64,000 nucleotides of DNA from Karalla daura (lineage: Eukaryota > Chordata > Actinopteri > Chaetodontiformes > Leiognathidae), in contig CM055188.1 of the NCBI GenBank assembly GCA_029224185.1, forward strand, positions 3,349,001 to 3,413,000, in the 5' to 3' direction. The position numbers and the translations under genes were made by a program. Position 1 is the first letter of the stretch. Each line of letters begins with the position of its first letter. The notes beneath the pieces are model-generated. The model ran no database searches. It saw only the letters and a list, made by a program, of their open reading frames with translations, and had not been told where the DNA came from. Shown here in pieces: positions 22,859 through 34,859 of this stretch.

Positions 22859-22964
22859 CCTGCTGCTGCTTAGCTTCAGCTATATCCACTGACTGTACTG
22901 TAAGCTTCGGCTGATGTTAGGCCACGCTCATGCAGTCAAAAAAAAGCTGTAAAGGAGATATTTG

Positions 22965-23980
22965 AAGAAAAATAATGAATCAGGTTCAGAATTGTGGCAG
23001 ATTCAGATGAGTTTTAATCACTGTACAGCGGAGACGGAAGCTCACATAGTGGCTGCAAAGTTCCGTCTGCTGAGCAGCTCACAGAGCACAGTTTTGTTGC
23101 ACAAAACGTAGGAACTAACTTAGGGCTTAAGAAGTTACAGTCAGATAATGAAATCACAAATAACAATAGGGCCAATTCCAACAGAGACTCTTTGGCACCT
23201 CTGCAGCATGAACAAAGGTAGATGTAAACAGAAGGGAGAGATGGCTTCTTTGACGATTGGCTTCATGATGTCTTTGTTTGAACTGACATAGAGGGGTTGA
23301 TTTTGAGTTTAGCAGGAGGGGTCAAATCTAATTAAATGCATTTGATCGAAGAAAGGTTGAACATTTTCTTCCAGACTTTTGACAGGTTTGGGACTGAATG
23401 GGCCACCATGTTTAGTCTGGTATCCAGTTCTTATAATACACAGTGGCATGGCGTGAGGAAACTTTCTGAGGAAGCCAAGTGAAGCCAAGCTGTGTATATT
23501 TTAGGGGGTGGGGGCAGAAAATCGTATGTTGCCGTTTCATGTAGTCGGATGAACTATTACAGCACCCAGCATCATTTTACCAGGACTTACACAGCTTGTT
23601 ACCTAACAGACACTTTAAGTACGATGCGCTCTCTCTGTCTCTCTCTCGCTCTAAAGTCTCTGACAAGCAGCCATCTGAGAGCGCAAGGCGAGTTTAGGCT
23701 CATTCACTGTGATGACAATGGTACGCACACATACACTCTTAAACGTCCACATCAAGAAAGACGCGCAAATGCTTTTCACTTTTCCTTATCATTTACATAT
23801 GTAATAATAAATGCAAATGTTCATTATACAGCAAAAAAAAAAATCTCCTCATTGAATGTCCGAGAACCTTTCTTCCTCTCAGTACAGAGATCTAGTTTTG
23901 GTGTTGGTCTCCCATCAGATTGGGCAACAACAAATACTGGTGGAAATATAAAGATATAAAGAAAAAAAACATCCAAGGGC
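22965..23980. other. Unassigned sequence upstream of the L2 copy
   Basis: No recognised protein family. It may include more of the L2 5' UTR. The open frame at 23,492-23,959 is not supported. Confidence 0.45.
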
Positions 23981-23984
23981 CCGA

Positions 23985-24050
23985 GTATAGCCAACTAGAC
24001 CATCCGATTCTGGAGGGCATTCTGAAACAGATCTCGTTTTAAAGGTTTTT
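23985..24050. repeat. Short repeat shared with 61,835-61,905
   Basis: About 65 bp (TATAGCC..CTAGACCATC.GATTCTGGAGG...GAGATCTC...TAAAGGT) nearly matching a block at 61,840-61,905. It is adjacent to the left end of family X copy 2. Confidence 0.65.
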
Positions 24051-25785
24051 TGGCATGCACATTGGGATTTTAAAAATTTCATATTTAAAGATATGAAATC
24101 AAAATTCATATTTCAAAATTTAAAAAATGTTGAAAATGCACAGGGCAAAATTGCACAACCTACAACATTTTTAAGGCAAATGGCAAGCCCCACTTCTGAA
24201 TTTCACCTAAATGCATGAAACTTGGTGGGTTTATCGAACACATTGAGACACACAAAAAATCCTCTTGATGCTCCACCCTCAACCCAACAGGAAGTTGCCA
24301 TTTTGACTTGTATGTTTTCCCTTTCGGAAAGAGCTGTTCCTAGGGATTTTGCCTGATTGACTTCAAATCAGGTACAGATCATCCACAGACAATGGAGACC
24401 AAGACTCGTCAAAAGAATTTCTGTAGGTCAAAGGGCGTGGTTGCTATGATGTGTCAAATGTTGGTGGTTTTTTGCGCTCTTTCACTTTGAACAGCTCTCA
24501 TGCCCACATACTTGATCTTGGCACCTTAACTCTAGCTGACCATGTTGATTTCCCTGAATAGCCTGATATGCATATATCTAGTAATTCTACATAATTGACC
24601 ACATCAATTTCATTCTACTTGAAAAACATACAGAACAAGTTGGTGTAGCTACATTCCAAAAGCAGTGAGCCTACCACCAATGGTACCCGTGTGGCGGGCA
24701 CAAATAGTGATACCTCGCCATGTATTACGAGTGGCTTTGTGACAGCTTTAAGGAACTCATATCATCATGAAAATTGGTACACTGATTGAGGACAGAGAGC
24801 TCTGACACTTGATAGGAGCATAACCCATGGGGAGCCCAAAAGCAAAAGTAGTGCCACCTAAAAATGTTGACCAATCGCCTAAGGATTTTTTAAAAATCAT
24901 AGGCAAATAAAAATTTGTCTGCTGACACATCCTTAAGAAATATACAAAAAAGTCTCTTGAAATGATGACCGTAACCCGACAGGAAGTTGGCCATTTTGAT
25001 TTGAATTTTTGAATTTTAAAAACATCTCCTCTGAGGCGGGTTAACCCAATATGGACGAAGCTGAGGCAATTTTACGTAATTTTATGTTGTTTTTTTTTCA
25101 CATCAAAGGTAATGGCCACTAGCTCATGACAAAGTTTGGTTATTCATCATCAAAATGGTCTTCGGGCAGGTATTTCATCATAAAAGTTTCAAAATTGCTG
25201 AACTTAATAACATTGTATGCCTTAACAGCCAGGTAATGACCTCGTCAATGGACAGGGCCTAATCTCTCCATAGTGCCACCTTGAAATTTTCAAAACCCCC
25301 TCCCCATAAAGCTTTTTGTGGAAGAGAATTATGAAAATTTGTAGGCTTATACAGTTTATCAAGACACACAAAAAAGTCTCTTGCACTGATGGCCAGAACT
25401 GGACAGGAAGTTGGCCATTTTGGTATCAATGTTCAAGTGTTGCTATTTCAATACATCACTTGTCACCTGAGTCCGCCGAGAGATTTCATCCCATCAACTA
25501 CTTAACATATTGTATGAGATCGCCTTAATGGCATTGTGATCAAAAGTTCAGAAAAGCTTGTCTCTATGTCGAGGGGTGTAGCCATATGGTGGTGAAAGTA
25601 GAGAGACCGTTCATTATCTGAATCACAGGTATGCTGCTCAGCCCAGAAGAGATTCCTCTTCAAAATGTGCTAAAAAAAGGATTTTTGGGATGGCCTAGGA
25701 GCTACATTGACCTAGCGGTTGCTTGTACCCAGACAGGCGCACATGCAAGGACCCACTTACACCAACTTTAATTATCATTTACATC
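24050..25785 (+). mobile_element. AT-rich hairpin-ended repeat (family X) copy 2
   Basis: Non-coding, about 1.7 kb, aligning with copy 1 (10,200-11,030 plus 11,771-11,915) and copy 3 (44,340-45,020). It contains internally repeated phrases (CACAAAAAA.TC.TCTTG and GGAAGTTGGCCATTTTG occur several times), so the element itself may be built from diverged tandem units of roughly 0.4-0.7 kb. The right end (ATGGCCTAGGAGCTACATTG ... GCAAGGACCCACTTACACC, TTTAATTATC) matches the left end of copy 1. Confidence 0.65.
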
Positions 25786-25787
25786 AT

Positions 25788-26090
25788 TTACGTTAACAGC
25801 AATAAGTGTTTGTATGAATTAGCCAATTTGGAAAATATGTAAGTGTGCATGTGTGCATGTGTGTGTCCATGTGTCCGCGTGCATGTCTGCACGTCTGCAA
25901 AGAGAACAAAAATGAACATTAGACCAACATGTTTCAAAACAAAACCATCAAAATATCTGCTGAAACTCAACTCTAAAGGCGGGTTCAGTTAACTGAAATA
26001 AATGACTCCATTGTCATAACGTTGTATTGAGCTACAAACATTTTTTTTTAAACGAATTAGCTTTGCAAAAAACAATCAGCATTGTATCTA
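25788..26090. other. Unassigned, with short TGTG-rich tract
   Basis: A GCATGTGTGTGTCC-type tract at about 25,845-25,890; nothing else recognised. Confidence 0.45.
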
Positions 26091-26099
26091 ATGAAGGCC

Positions 26100-27600
26100 T
26101 GCCTTAATTATGTGTTGGATCTGTTAAATATTGGAGAGTCCAAAGCTGTCCAGAATCCAGAATTCTTTTCCCATTATCGACATGAATGTTGAAATCACCC
26201 ACTAGAATCACACTGTCCAGATAACTAACAGTAGGTTGGAAAACCCATAAAAAACAGTGTATTATAGTTTGTATCATTATATCAGTGTATTATAGTAATA
26301 TTGCAAGATAGAGTTTCATGAAATAAAATGGCAACTCCACTTCCCCCTTTTTCTGTTTGGTCTCTCATGATTGGATCTCACTGCAGTTGGGGGTTGTGGT
26401 CCTTCATGTTGACATTTATGTCCTGTCTGTTTCAGCTTCTCTTGCCTCATGTACTTGGTGGTGGGAACATATTGGTGAATTAGGCAGAAAAATATGTTGG
26501 ATATAAACAGTAGGACTCTTGACCTATTTAGAAAGAGTCCATCTTGCATAAAAGATGTCTGCGGTTCTAGAAAAAAAATTAAATTATCAAAAAAATGCAT
26601 AGAATCAATACCACATGCTGTGGAAAGCCATATGTTTAAAGCCAACAACCTGCTGAATCTCTCAGCAACTCTGTGACCAGTGGAAGGGGGCCCCTGATGA
26701 CAACTTCAATATTCAAGGAGCTGACTGTATTCAACAGATCAGTAAATTGTTGTTTGAGCCCTATATGCAAAATGATCTCGAAACAATTGGATTTGCTGCA
26801 ACAATATCGGGGATGCCCGCATATTTACATTGCAAATAAATCTCAGATATTCAACAGCGACATCTCCCACATTCAGAGTTTGGGACCCAGTCAGTCCTGC
26901 TGGCTGTTCACTTCTGATTTACATTTAGCCTTTCTTTGTGGTGATGAGAAGTTTTCCATTTCATCAGACAGAGATACAAATCTCCGTAGTGGAGCAAATC
27001 TTTTGTGCATCTTGATCGTGTGTTGAATGGGATGTTGGCTGTTGGTCTTTCCTTTAGCAGCTGTCCACTGGAGTTGAAGAGAAGGAAGATGGTATTGCTG
27101 GCCAGCCAGTACCATCAGAGATCTCTGGGTGAATTGTTCTGCCTGTTAATCATCCACCCATGTTCCAAGGAATAGATTTCTTCTTCAGCTTTGCCCCACA
27201 GGTGTGAGAGAGATCACAGTCTCACCCCATATTCCACTGGATGTGTGAGCAGAACCTTATGGATGCCATTCAGTAACCACAGCAAATATCTGCCATTATA
27301 ATCTATGAATGTACTCCCACTGAGTGACAACATCCCAGATCTGATCACCCTCAGCTTGCCGTACCATGCTGCTGGATAGGTAACTGGTCAGATCAAACCA
27401 GTTGCAGCTGTAATGCAAGCAGTGGAATACGGGTTTTGTTAGTGCTTAGTAGTTGTGTGTTAGCATTCGTTTGTAGAAGTCGTCACTGGAGAAGTTTAGC
27501 ATCTTTTGCGTGTCATCTTCAGCTATAGCCACTTACTATTGTGTAGGCTTGAGCTGATGGTGCCATGCTCACGCAGCCATGAAAAAGCTGTAAAAGCCTC
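26100..27600 (-). mobile_element. L2-type LINE, second degraded copy (ORF1 region plus endonuclease fragment)
   Basis: On the minus strand, 27,600-27,480 matches the L2 5' UTR of the first copy. 27,115-26,316 encodes decayed ORF1 (QHPIQHTIKMHKRFAPL..., ALNIWLSTACGIDSMHFFDNLIFFLEP..., LFLNRSRVLLFISNIFFCL). About 26,240-26,160 gives VILVGDFNIHVDNGKR, the endonuclease catalytic block. The rest of ORF2 is absent. It extends ORF1 past the stop seen in the first copy, so it helps define the ORF1 C-terminus. Confidence 0.8.
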
Positions 27601-27639
27601 TAAAAGATTGATTCACTAGTTCCAGATTATATGTAGATA

Positions 27640-27980
27640 TCAGGGCCAGAATTCCATAAAAGGAAAGAGATCATAAAAAGAGATTAGAAAGCAAAGTAGG
27701 CAAAGAAGAGATTGAGGAGCAGAAGCGAAAGCATCTGCTATCGAGCAGATGCTTGAACTCAACCACACACACACATACGCACACACACACATAGTGTCCT
27801 GCAATCTATTTACTGTCTGATGTTTCTGTTTGCTTGTGTTTGACAAAAAGTGCTGCTTGTGTTTGATGATTGATTGATTGATTTTTTAGCAGAGACTTAC
27901 TATATGCTATAGCTCACATTGTACAGCTCTTGTTAGTGAGATGGCTGTTACCATTTTATACGAATTGTTAGAAAAAGACT
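27640..27980. other. Unassigned, with (CA)n tract
   Basis: A CA-rich tract at about 27,762-27,795 and TGATTGATTGATTGATT near 27,865-27,881. No gene seen. Confidence 0.5.
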
Positions 27981-27984
27981 CACT

Positions 27985-29010
27985 GAGTCTCATTCATCAA
28001 TATCTTCTTAAGAATCTTCTTATATTCTTTCGTAAGTTGCTCTTAAGAAGTTCCTTAAGAAAACCACATGTCTGATTCATCAACACGTTCATAAGCCTCA
28101 GAAATGTTCGCAGCTGTGTTCTTACTTGATGAATGCCATTTCCTCTTAAGTTAAGAGGGAGTGCCAGTTGGGTCTAATGAACATAGGATTAGCATAGGTA
28201 ACCACCCCATCAATGCCCACAAAAGGGCCTGTTAAAGAACCTGCAAGGCCGTGTGGACAGGAACAAGTAAACAGCAACAAGAAAACAGAAACAAAATGGA
28301 GCAAACAGTAACAAAATACTAAAAGCAAAGCAGAGATCAGATGGAGCATAGCAGGTGAAGAGAAAAAAACTTGAGAGAAAACTTAAACTTAATTTAACCT
28401 TAAATTTAAATTGTACTTAAACTTAAATTATAGCCGGTAGCCTTAGTTCAAGCTATACCAGCACAAACAATAAAGAAGCATGGGAGGCTATCACACATGC
28501 AGTGAACACAGTGTCAGGAGAAGGAAAAAGAAATGGTTTGATCTGAAATCTGAACCAAAAAAAATAGCAAAATTCCAACAGGACATGCAATGGACAGGAG
28601 AGGAAACAGCAGACATCAACCTGTCTGAGCTAGACCAGTGCATCAGAGGGGAGTTTCCAATTTACTTGATTAATGTTAAATCATAGCACATTATATTTAT
28701 TTAAAATATAAAAATTCTCAGTATATTTACAAACATATAAAATGAGTAAATAATAAATATGACAGAAGTATCACTGTATTTGACTTTTGTTGAGCTGTAC
28801 AAGAGAAGAAAACCCAACCATGCCAACATGTCAGCACTGATATGTGCATAAGTATACTCCTGAGTGTCTGTAGGATTTGTTCTTACCTAAGAATAAATCC
28901 TAGATAAGAAGAAACTCATGAATGCCACAATCTTCGTAAAATCTTCGTAAGTGGGAGTTAGGAACAAATTTTTTTCGTAAGAATGGCTTGTGAATGAGGC
29001 CCACTGACTG
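27985..29010 (+). mobile_element. PIF/Harbinger-type non-autonomous element with Myb-like ORF relic
   Basis: The ends are inverted relatives: left CTGAGTCTCATTCATCAATATCTTC..., right (complement) CAGTGGGCCTCATTCACAAGC...; both continue into TTCTTA / CGTAAG-rich repeats. The interior at 28,480-28,686 encodes VRRRKKKWFDLKSEPKKIAK followed by an acidic LSELDQCI segment, the form of the Myb/SANT-like DNA-binding accessory protein of Harbinger elements. No transposase ORF is present. A 3-bp target duplication could not be fixed with certainty. Confidence 0.6.
28480..28686 (+). pseudogene. Myb/SANT-like Harbinger accessory protein fragment
   Basis: A 68-codon frame with SVRRRKKKWFDLKSEPKK matching the third helix of the Myb-like domain (usually xEVKKKWSDLKxExKKR), then TGEETADINLSELDQCIRGEF matching the TGGG..xxLxxLDExIxGIxG tail. 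The family protein is about 200-250 aa; only this part remains. Confidence 0.5.
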
Positions 29011-29049
29011 TACTGGTTGCAGCATAGATTGAGAACATAGAGGAAATCG

Positions 29050-29425
29050 GTGATAAAATAACCAGTTTTTCTGCGGGGGTTTAACCCTCTGTTTTACAAA
29101 CTGGGTGTGATGGGTCCCCCACTATTCTTCGAGCCCTCTGCCTGGACCTGATGTCATGAAGGACACACATGTTCCTGTTTGAGGCTGGTGAGACGACTAG
29201 CTGTTAGCAGTATGCATTCCAGACTGTTCTTGGTGTGGACAGAGGATGCAAGATACCGCAACTGAAGCAGCTTGGTGTGCAGAAAGTCCGGGAGAATGGT
29301 GTTGAATGCCGAACTATAATCCACTAACAGGACCCTGACATAGGAGTTCGGCTGATCTAGGTGCTGAAGTATGTGGTGGGGGCGTCATCCACAGAGCGAT
29401 TAGCTCTGTAGGCAAACTGTGAAGG
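29050..29425 (-). pseudogene. Rex1-like LINE reverse transcriptase fragment
   Basis: The minus-strand translation gives FAYRANRSVDDA, then ILQHLDQPNSYVRVLLVDYSSAFNTILPDFLHTKLLQL with one frame change. DYSSAFNTI is the first catalytic-Asp RT motif in the form used by fish Rex1/CR1-group LINEs. Only the RT palm start is present. Confidence 0.75.
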
Positions 29426-30179
29426 ATTTTTGGAAATAGTTTTTTTAAGGCTTTGTCATCTGTGTGACCCTGGCCCAAACCCTAGAGTGCAGATGGTCAT
29501 GCATCAATGGTGAGATAAAATTTTGCTTTATTGTGATCTACACGGTGAATTAGGAAGGCCCTAGGAAATTGATCTTTTAACCACATTGCCACAATGCCCA
29601 TGTCAGTCTTGAGGACAAAACTGACCAAAAGTACCTTAGTTTTTTAAGGCACTTGTAGACAACTAGTCTTACAGCTTTCTCACAACTCACAACAAATCAG
29701 CCTGAGCTAAGAATCTCTAGCTAACCGGTTTCAGAATACCGGCTTTCAATTAGTTCAATCAATTCCGAGTATGTTCAGCTCGGGCTAAGAGCGTGCACGA
29801 CAGCTTCAAAAAGCCATCATCAATGGAGCCCTGATACATGGATTCAACATGGCAACGAGGGAAAAAAAAAGGTCCATGTCCTTCACTCAACTGGAGTTGA
29901 AGATTTCAATGAGCTCATACAGTGACTTTGAGCGATTATTTTGTGTAACACAGCTGCAGGTCAAAGGAGAGGGAGTCGGCATCGGAGAAGATCGCTGCTC
30001 CAGTCAATGCGTACGTTTAAATGTATTTTCTTCATGTATGCAAAGACAGTTATAATATCGTTAGGTGAAAACTTGTGGAATGATATTAAAGCTAAAATGT
30101 ATTTTACTCAGATGCAATCCCACTGGTGAAAAGCAGACGTAGAGTAGTGTCATGGAGTTACCTGATTCAAATAATGTAA

Positions 30180-30870
30180 TTATTTATAATTATTAATAAT
30201 TACATTACATCTTCTTTGTTCACAGAAATATTAATTTCCCTTTGATGGATTTGACTGCATACTTTGCATTGCTGTTTTCAGCATCACCAATGTTGTACAG
30301 AAAACTGCCATTTGGGGAAAAAAATGAACAAAATAAACGGAGCAAAACACAAAGTTCAGATATAAGTCCCTCCACGGTGGGTGACAATACGAATTCCACG
30401 GTGGATGACGTTGTTTAATGTACTTTGAGGATTACACTGTGAAATGGTACTTTCCGAAACGGAAACTGTCAGGAAAGGAAAAGATCTTTGAACAGGGTCT
30501 GTAGATGATCTCCCGCCGTAGGTGCAACTCACTCCGAAATAATATTGCCACTAAGTCCACTGGATTGAGCCATGGTTGAAAAACTGAGTTTATCGTGATC
30601 AAAATTCTCAAAACTCCAGGAAATGCGCTCTGACTCAATGAATGAAACTTTGTTTGTGATGTAAGAGGGGAGGAGACAGCTTGAGCTTTTTTCAACATAG
30701 CCTGCTCCCGACCAGGCTTGGTTCACAGACAAAGTTGCCGTAGTACCTGATGTGGAGCTCTACTTATCCCCTTCTCTGTAACTGAAGCCAGAGATTCCCT
30801 CATTTCAGGCTCAACATAGTCGAGATATGTATAAAGCCAGCTTCTTGAAACGGGCCCCTGTTCACATGAA
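30180..30870 (-). pseudogene. Harbinger (HARBI1-like) transposase N-terminal relic with element terminus
   Basis: On the minus strand, a terminal-like GGGCCCGTTTCAAGAAGCTGG (30,859) is followed by a 5' UTR with a GGGGAGGAGACAGCTTGAGC-type block also seen near 13,060. Then the reading LRREIIYRPCSKIFSFPDSFRFGKYHF (about 30,540-30,432) matches the N-terminal region of HARBI1-like transposases, and NGSFLYNIGDAE (about 30,310) matches the FASGSFLYNVGDAE block. Stops and deletions remove the catalytic domain. The region 29,690-29,760 holds a related terminal-like sequence (AAGCCGGTATTCTGAAACCGG, complement), so the element may span about 29.7-30.87 kb. Confidence 0.65.
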
Positions 30871-32085
30871 TTTCCAACTAACTCCCAGTTCCAATCAAGA
30901 AAATAAAAACCCCCTTAAAATGCAACACCGAATGCAAGATTGTTAGAAAACGATGAAGGCTTAGGAGGGGGGCAGACTCCTTTCCCTGCTCGACAGCAGA
31001 ATCCTCACCCTGCTCCACAGCAGGATGGGAGGTGTGGAAGGGGCAGGGAATCTGCACGAACTGTGCACGCAACGCTTTAACACAACGAGAAACCTTTACT
31101 GTTCCTACTAGGGGAACAACATTTTACTGAGATGTAATGGGGATTACTCACAAATTGGTCAATGATATGAGATAACAAACTAGGTGTAACGATTTAATGC
31201 GGCTAGAGGTGGTAGGTGAAAATGTACGCAACCATATCTTGGTCACCCTTGACGATCGCTGTGAAAATATTCCACCAGCTTTTGAAGAATCGGATAGTGC
31301 AAACGAACAAGGACATTGCTGAGAATGAGAACATAGAAGTAATCAATCAGGTGGTGCAGAAAGAGGAGTTGCCATAAGCCCAGCTCACGTTATCTATCCC
31401 TCCCTTACCGATAGAGAGTGCTGATATGGGTAGGAAGTTGTAGCATCAAGCAGGTTTAAATGATGAGACACTTTCAGTGACGTTGACAAATGTGAAAATA
31501 TTCTACACAGCAAATTCAACTGTGTTAAAATTCTGGTGTTAGGCAGTTTCAGAGTAAAGTGTTGAGGTACTGGTGTTGATTCTGGCACAATCAACTCTCC
31601 ACTGGTGGGAAAACAAGAGTATTGGTGTAAAATCACGGAGTTAAAGGTATTTAACACTATTAAGTGACACTTTCAACATCTAGGTACTTTGACAAAGATC
31701 TTGTGAAGGAATTTGACAGCAGCCTTTTTCTTTCACTTGCATGAAGCATGAGACAGAAAGGGTGGTGAGTAAAATGTTACTTAATTGTTTGTCATGTCAT
31801 CGATATTTTTAATAAATTTTATTAAACTGGGTTTTCGCTGATAAATTCATTCTAAATTTACTGACAGATTAAACTTCTTGTCCTAATCTGAAGACCTCCT
31901 CGTTAGCATTAGCTTAGCATAGTTGCTGTAACTGGTGGTCTAGCTAGCATGTCATTGCAAAAGTGAATCAAATAACTCAAGATTTTTATAATTATTTCTT
32001 GTGATGTGTACTTTCACGTTGAGTACAAGCATCAAAGCAATTTAACACAAAGGGATTTACTAGACCAATTTAGATCTGGAAATAA
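30871..32085. other. Unassigned sequence left of the Helentron
   Basis: No protein family seen. A stretch at about 31,505-31,680 (CACAGCAAATTCAACTGTG ... AATCACGGAGTTAAAGG) resembles small AT-rich MITEs common in fish, but no target duplication was identified. Confidence 0.4.
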
Positions 32086-32096
32086 ACTGCTGCCAG

Positions 32097-32590
32097 GTGC
32101 AAAGATACCACTGCTGCGGTTCTTGTTGTAAAGGTGTAAAAGTAAAAGGTTTTTTTAAAAGTAGACAGAAAAAATATATCATAGATAGGTACAGCACAGA
32201 TCAGGCTTTCCGAATAAGACAAAAAAAATACATTACAGATAGGTACAGCACAGATCAGGCTTTCCACAATAGACAGAAAAAGTACATGTCCCAGAGGTAC
32301 ATGATGATGATGAATGATGATGATGAATTTAGACAAAGTAAGAAAATGTACGTAACAAATAGATACAAAGGCAACCACAGTTACAGAGAAAAGAAAAAGG
32401 AACAAAAAAGAACAAAATATCACAACGACCTGGACTTAAGACGCTGCTTCATCCGTAACATTAACCAGCATAGGACCACCAAACTAGCCTCAAATGCTGT
32501 TTTTCGCATTAAGTTTAGGTTGGAGAGAGTTCAGAGGATTAAGAGGAAGTACAGGCATATTGTAACATCCCACCAGGAGACTCCTCACCC
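32097..32590 (+). pseudogene. Helentron N-terminal basic region with tandem RQKKY repeats
   Basis: A lysine- and arginine-rich stretch with imperfect tandem units RQKKYIIDRYSTDQAF, RQKKYITDRYSTDQAF, then shorter RQKKYMSQRY and SKKMYVTNRY forms. It continues as KRTKYHNDLDLRRCFIRNINQHR. Multi-unit RQKxYxxxRYxxDxxF arrays are familiar from N-termini of large multicopy helitron-like proteins. The predicted role is nucleic-acid or nuclear targeting through the basic coil; this is inference. It runs in the same direction as the downstream ORF, in a different frame. Confidence 0.6.
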
Positions 32591-32593
32591 CCG

Positions 32594-33307
32594 ATGGACC
32601 CTGCAATGGAGGCAGTCATTGAGTCCTTCCGTTGCACCATTCATCATGGACCCACTTACATCTGCACAGCCTGTAACCAAGCTTTATTTTCCAATCAGGT
32701 GAGGCTGTGTAAGAGAGGAAGATATAGGAAAAACTTCAAAATGGAAGCTCTTTGCTTGAGAGGGAACTACGTCCATTTCTGCAGCAACAAATGCTCTTCT
32801 CCTTGCTCTGTTCCGCAAGAGCGACATCAGGAATGGATCTGCCACACTTGTGACAATCACCTGCGTAGAGGTAGAATGCCACCCATTGCTGTAGCAAACA
32901 ATGTACAGTTGGCATCCATTCCCCCAGAGCTGGCTGTGCTCAATGTCCTCGAAAGGCAGCTCATCGTGAAAATCTTGCCTTTCACCAAAATACTTTTTCT
33001 GCCAAAAGGTCGGCAGAGGGCCGTACATGGGGCTGTTGTGTGTGTTCCATCAGAGATGGAAACGGTCGTAAACAGTCTCCCCAGACCCAGTGCCGAAGTA
33101 CAGCTGCTGCAAGTGATGCTTAAAAGACGTGTCTCTTTCAAAGGCCACCAGCACTTTTACACAGTCGACATGAAGCATGTGCTTGCTGCTGTGGCGAAAC
33201 TTAAAGAGCTTCATTCAGAATATAAGGACGTGTCCATCGATGAGAGTGCCACGTTTGACGTTGTCCAGGGTGAGGAGTCGGAAGACGAAGAGCAGCGCAA
33301 CACATAA
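32594..33307 (+). pseudogene. Helentron DUF6570-like region
   Basis: A 237-aa frame. It has a zinc-ribbon-like Cys pattern (YICTACNQALF ... FCSNKCSSPC ... EWICHTCDNHLRRG), then MPPIAVANNVQLASIPPELAVLNVLERQLIVKILPFTKILFLP, the conserved core that precedes the Helitron N-terminal domain in many Helitron proteins. It ends in an acidic tail (EGEESEDEEQR) at 33,307. The next 280 bp to the Rep ORF are frame-broken (acidic EDDxEMDLEEIFDN readings in other frames). In an intact element these would be a single protein. Confidence 0.75.
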
Positions 33308-33590
33308 GCCGCTGCACCCCCGGACCAACGCGGCATCCCGGAAGACGACGCGGAGATGGACCTGGAGGAGATCTTCGACAATCGGAGTGACGCAGAAGAT
33401 CCAGAAGACCGAGAAGAGGAGGACCTGCGACCCGGACTCCGTCTTGATACGTGCATGTAGCCACCTGACATTGCACAGGAGATCCTGTCATACAGCGATG
33501 GAATATTCAGTGTGGCACCCACGCAAGGCAACAGACCTGTGAGTTTCTTCTCCGTATCCAAGTTAAAGGCTATGGCTAAAGGCCTTTCCT

Positions 33591-34853
33591 GTGCAGTTTC
33601 CAATGGGACAGAATACGTTGGATGAGGCTCGAGGTATCAAACTTTCTCCTAGCAAATACTTTAACGCTCGGCTATTCGCTGCCGATACGGGCTTTGCTAG
33701 TGACCAGACATACCTCTTCTTTGCACAATTCATCACAGAGACAAACATGGCCACGAATAGCATGTCGATTCAAATGCGGAAAGTAAAGTTAAAGACCAAG
33801 GATTGGCGGAAAATCAAAAATTACATGCTGCAGGAGAAAGAGGAGCTCGATAGGCTTATTCAGGACAAGGATGCGACACGATTCATGCAACCGCTGAGAG
33901 GCACTCCAGCTTACTGGAACAAAACGCTGAAGGATCTCCACGCCATGGTTAGGCAGATTGGGAAACCGACCTTTTTTCTCACGTTCTCCGCTGCTGAGAT
34001 GAGGTGGCCTGAAATCGTAGAGGTCATTAAAGCTCAGCAGGGTGAACTGGGAGACTTTTCAGAGCTCGACTGGAACGCCAAATGCGACATACTGCGCAGC
34101 AACCCTGTGACAGTGATGCGCATGTTCAAGAAGCGAGTCGACGTTCTGATGACCAGCCTCATCCTCTCTCCAGCGAAGCCCGCCGCTAAAGTAGTGGATT
34201 ATTTTTACCGTGTGGAGTTTCAAGCCAGGGGAAGTCCACACATTCACATGCTGGTCTGGGTCAAAGATGCAGCGGTCTTGGGAGATGATTCCGACACCGA
34301 CATTGCGGAATTCATCGACTCCTACATTTCTTGCAGGATGCCTGACTCCAATAGTGACCCAGAGCTCCACAGAATTGTGTCTGAGGTGCAGATGCACAGC
34401 AGGAACAATTCGAGGTCCTGCAAAAAGGGTAACGTTGCCTGCCGATTTGGCTTCCCTAAGCTGCCCATGGATGAAACCATAATCACCAGGCCACCCACGG
34501 TGGAAGTTGATATGGAAAACCCCACTGCACGGTTAGACGAGCAGAGGCGGCAGCTTAATAAGATCCAGAGGGAGGCCAAAGCCAAGCTTCGGCCAATCCA
34601 GGACTTGCTCATGCGGCCAGATGCCTCGTATAGTGGCTTGTCAGACATTCTTAGCGATGTCGACATGACCAAGGATGAGTACTTCAACCATGTCGACTGT
34701 CTGTTGAGCAACAACGTCGTATTGCTGAAGCGTGATCCAAACGAGTGTTGGATCAACAATTACAACCCGACACTGCTGCGAGCTTGGAACGCCAACATGG
34801 ACATCCAGTACTTTATTAACGAGTATGCTTGTATAATGTACATTATGTCCTAG
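33591..34853 (+). pseudogene. Helentron Rep: Helitron N-terminal domain and HUH nuclease
   Basis: A 420-aa open frame, the longest surviving part. It starts inside the Helitron_like_N region (SPSKYFNARLFAADTGFASDQTYLFFAQFITE), followed by QIGKPTFFLTFSAAEMRWPE and VVDYFYRVEFQARGSPHIHMLVWVKDA. SPHIHML is the HUH-type metal-binding motif (His-x-His with hydrophobic neighbours) of rolling-circle initiator proteins. A Cys-rich segment follows (SCKKGNVACRFGFPK). The frame stops at MYIMS, just where the tyrosine-bearing helix (MYxxSYxTK) should be, so the catalytic tyrosine segment is damaged. The Rep would nick single-stranded DNA to start rolling-circle transposition. Confidence 0.85.
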
Positions 34854-34859
34854 AAGTGC

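Larger units (their letters stand above)
18100..22960 (-). mobile_element. L2-type LINE, near full length, degraded
   Basis: On the minus strand the element runs 5' UTR, ORF1 (22,858 to 21,539), ORF2 endonuclease and reverse transcriptase (about 21,350 to 18,608), then a 3' UTR ending at about 18,100. The 3' tail has the typical fish form: TTTGTAAAGCACATTGAGTTGCC... AAATAAAATTGGCTTGCC, then repeated CCTTG. The 5' UTR around 22,920 is shared with the second copy at 27,560-27,600. About 300-500 bp in the 3' UTR (18,240-18,560) looks unrelated and may be a small insertion. Multiple stops make it inactive. Confidence 0.88.
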
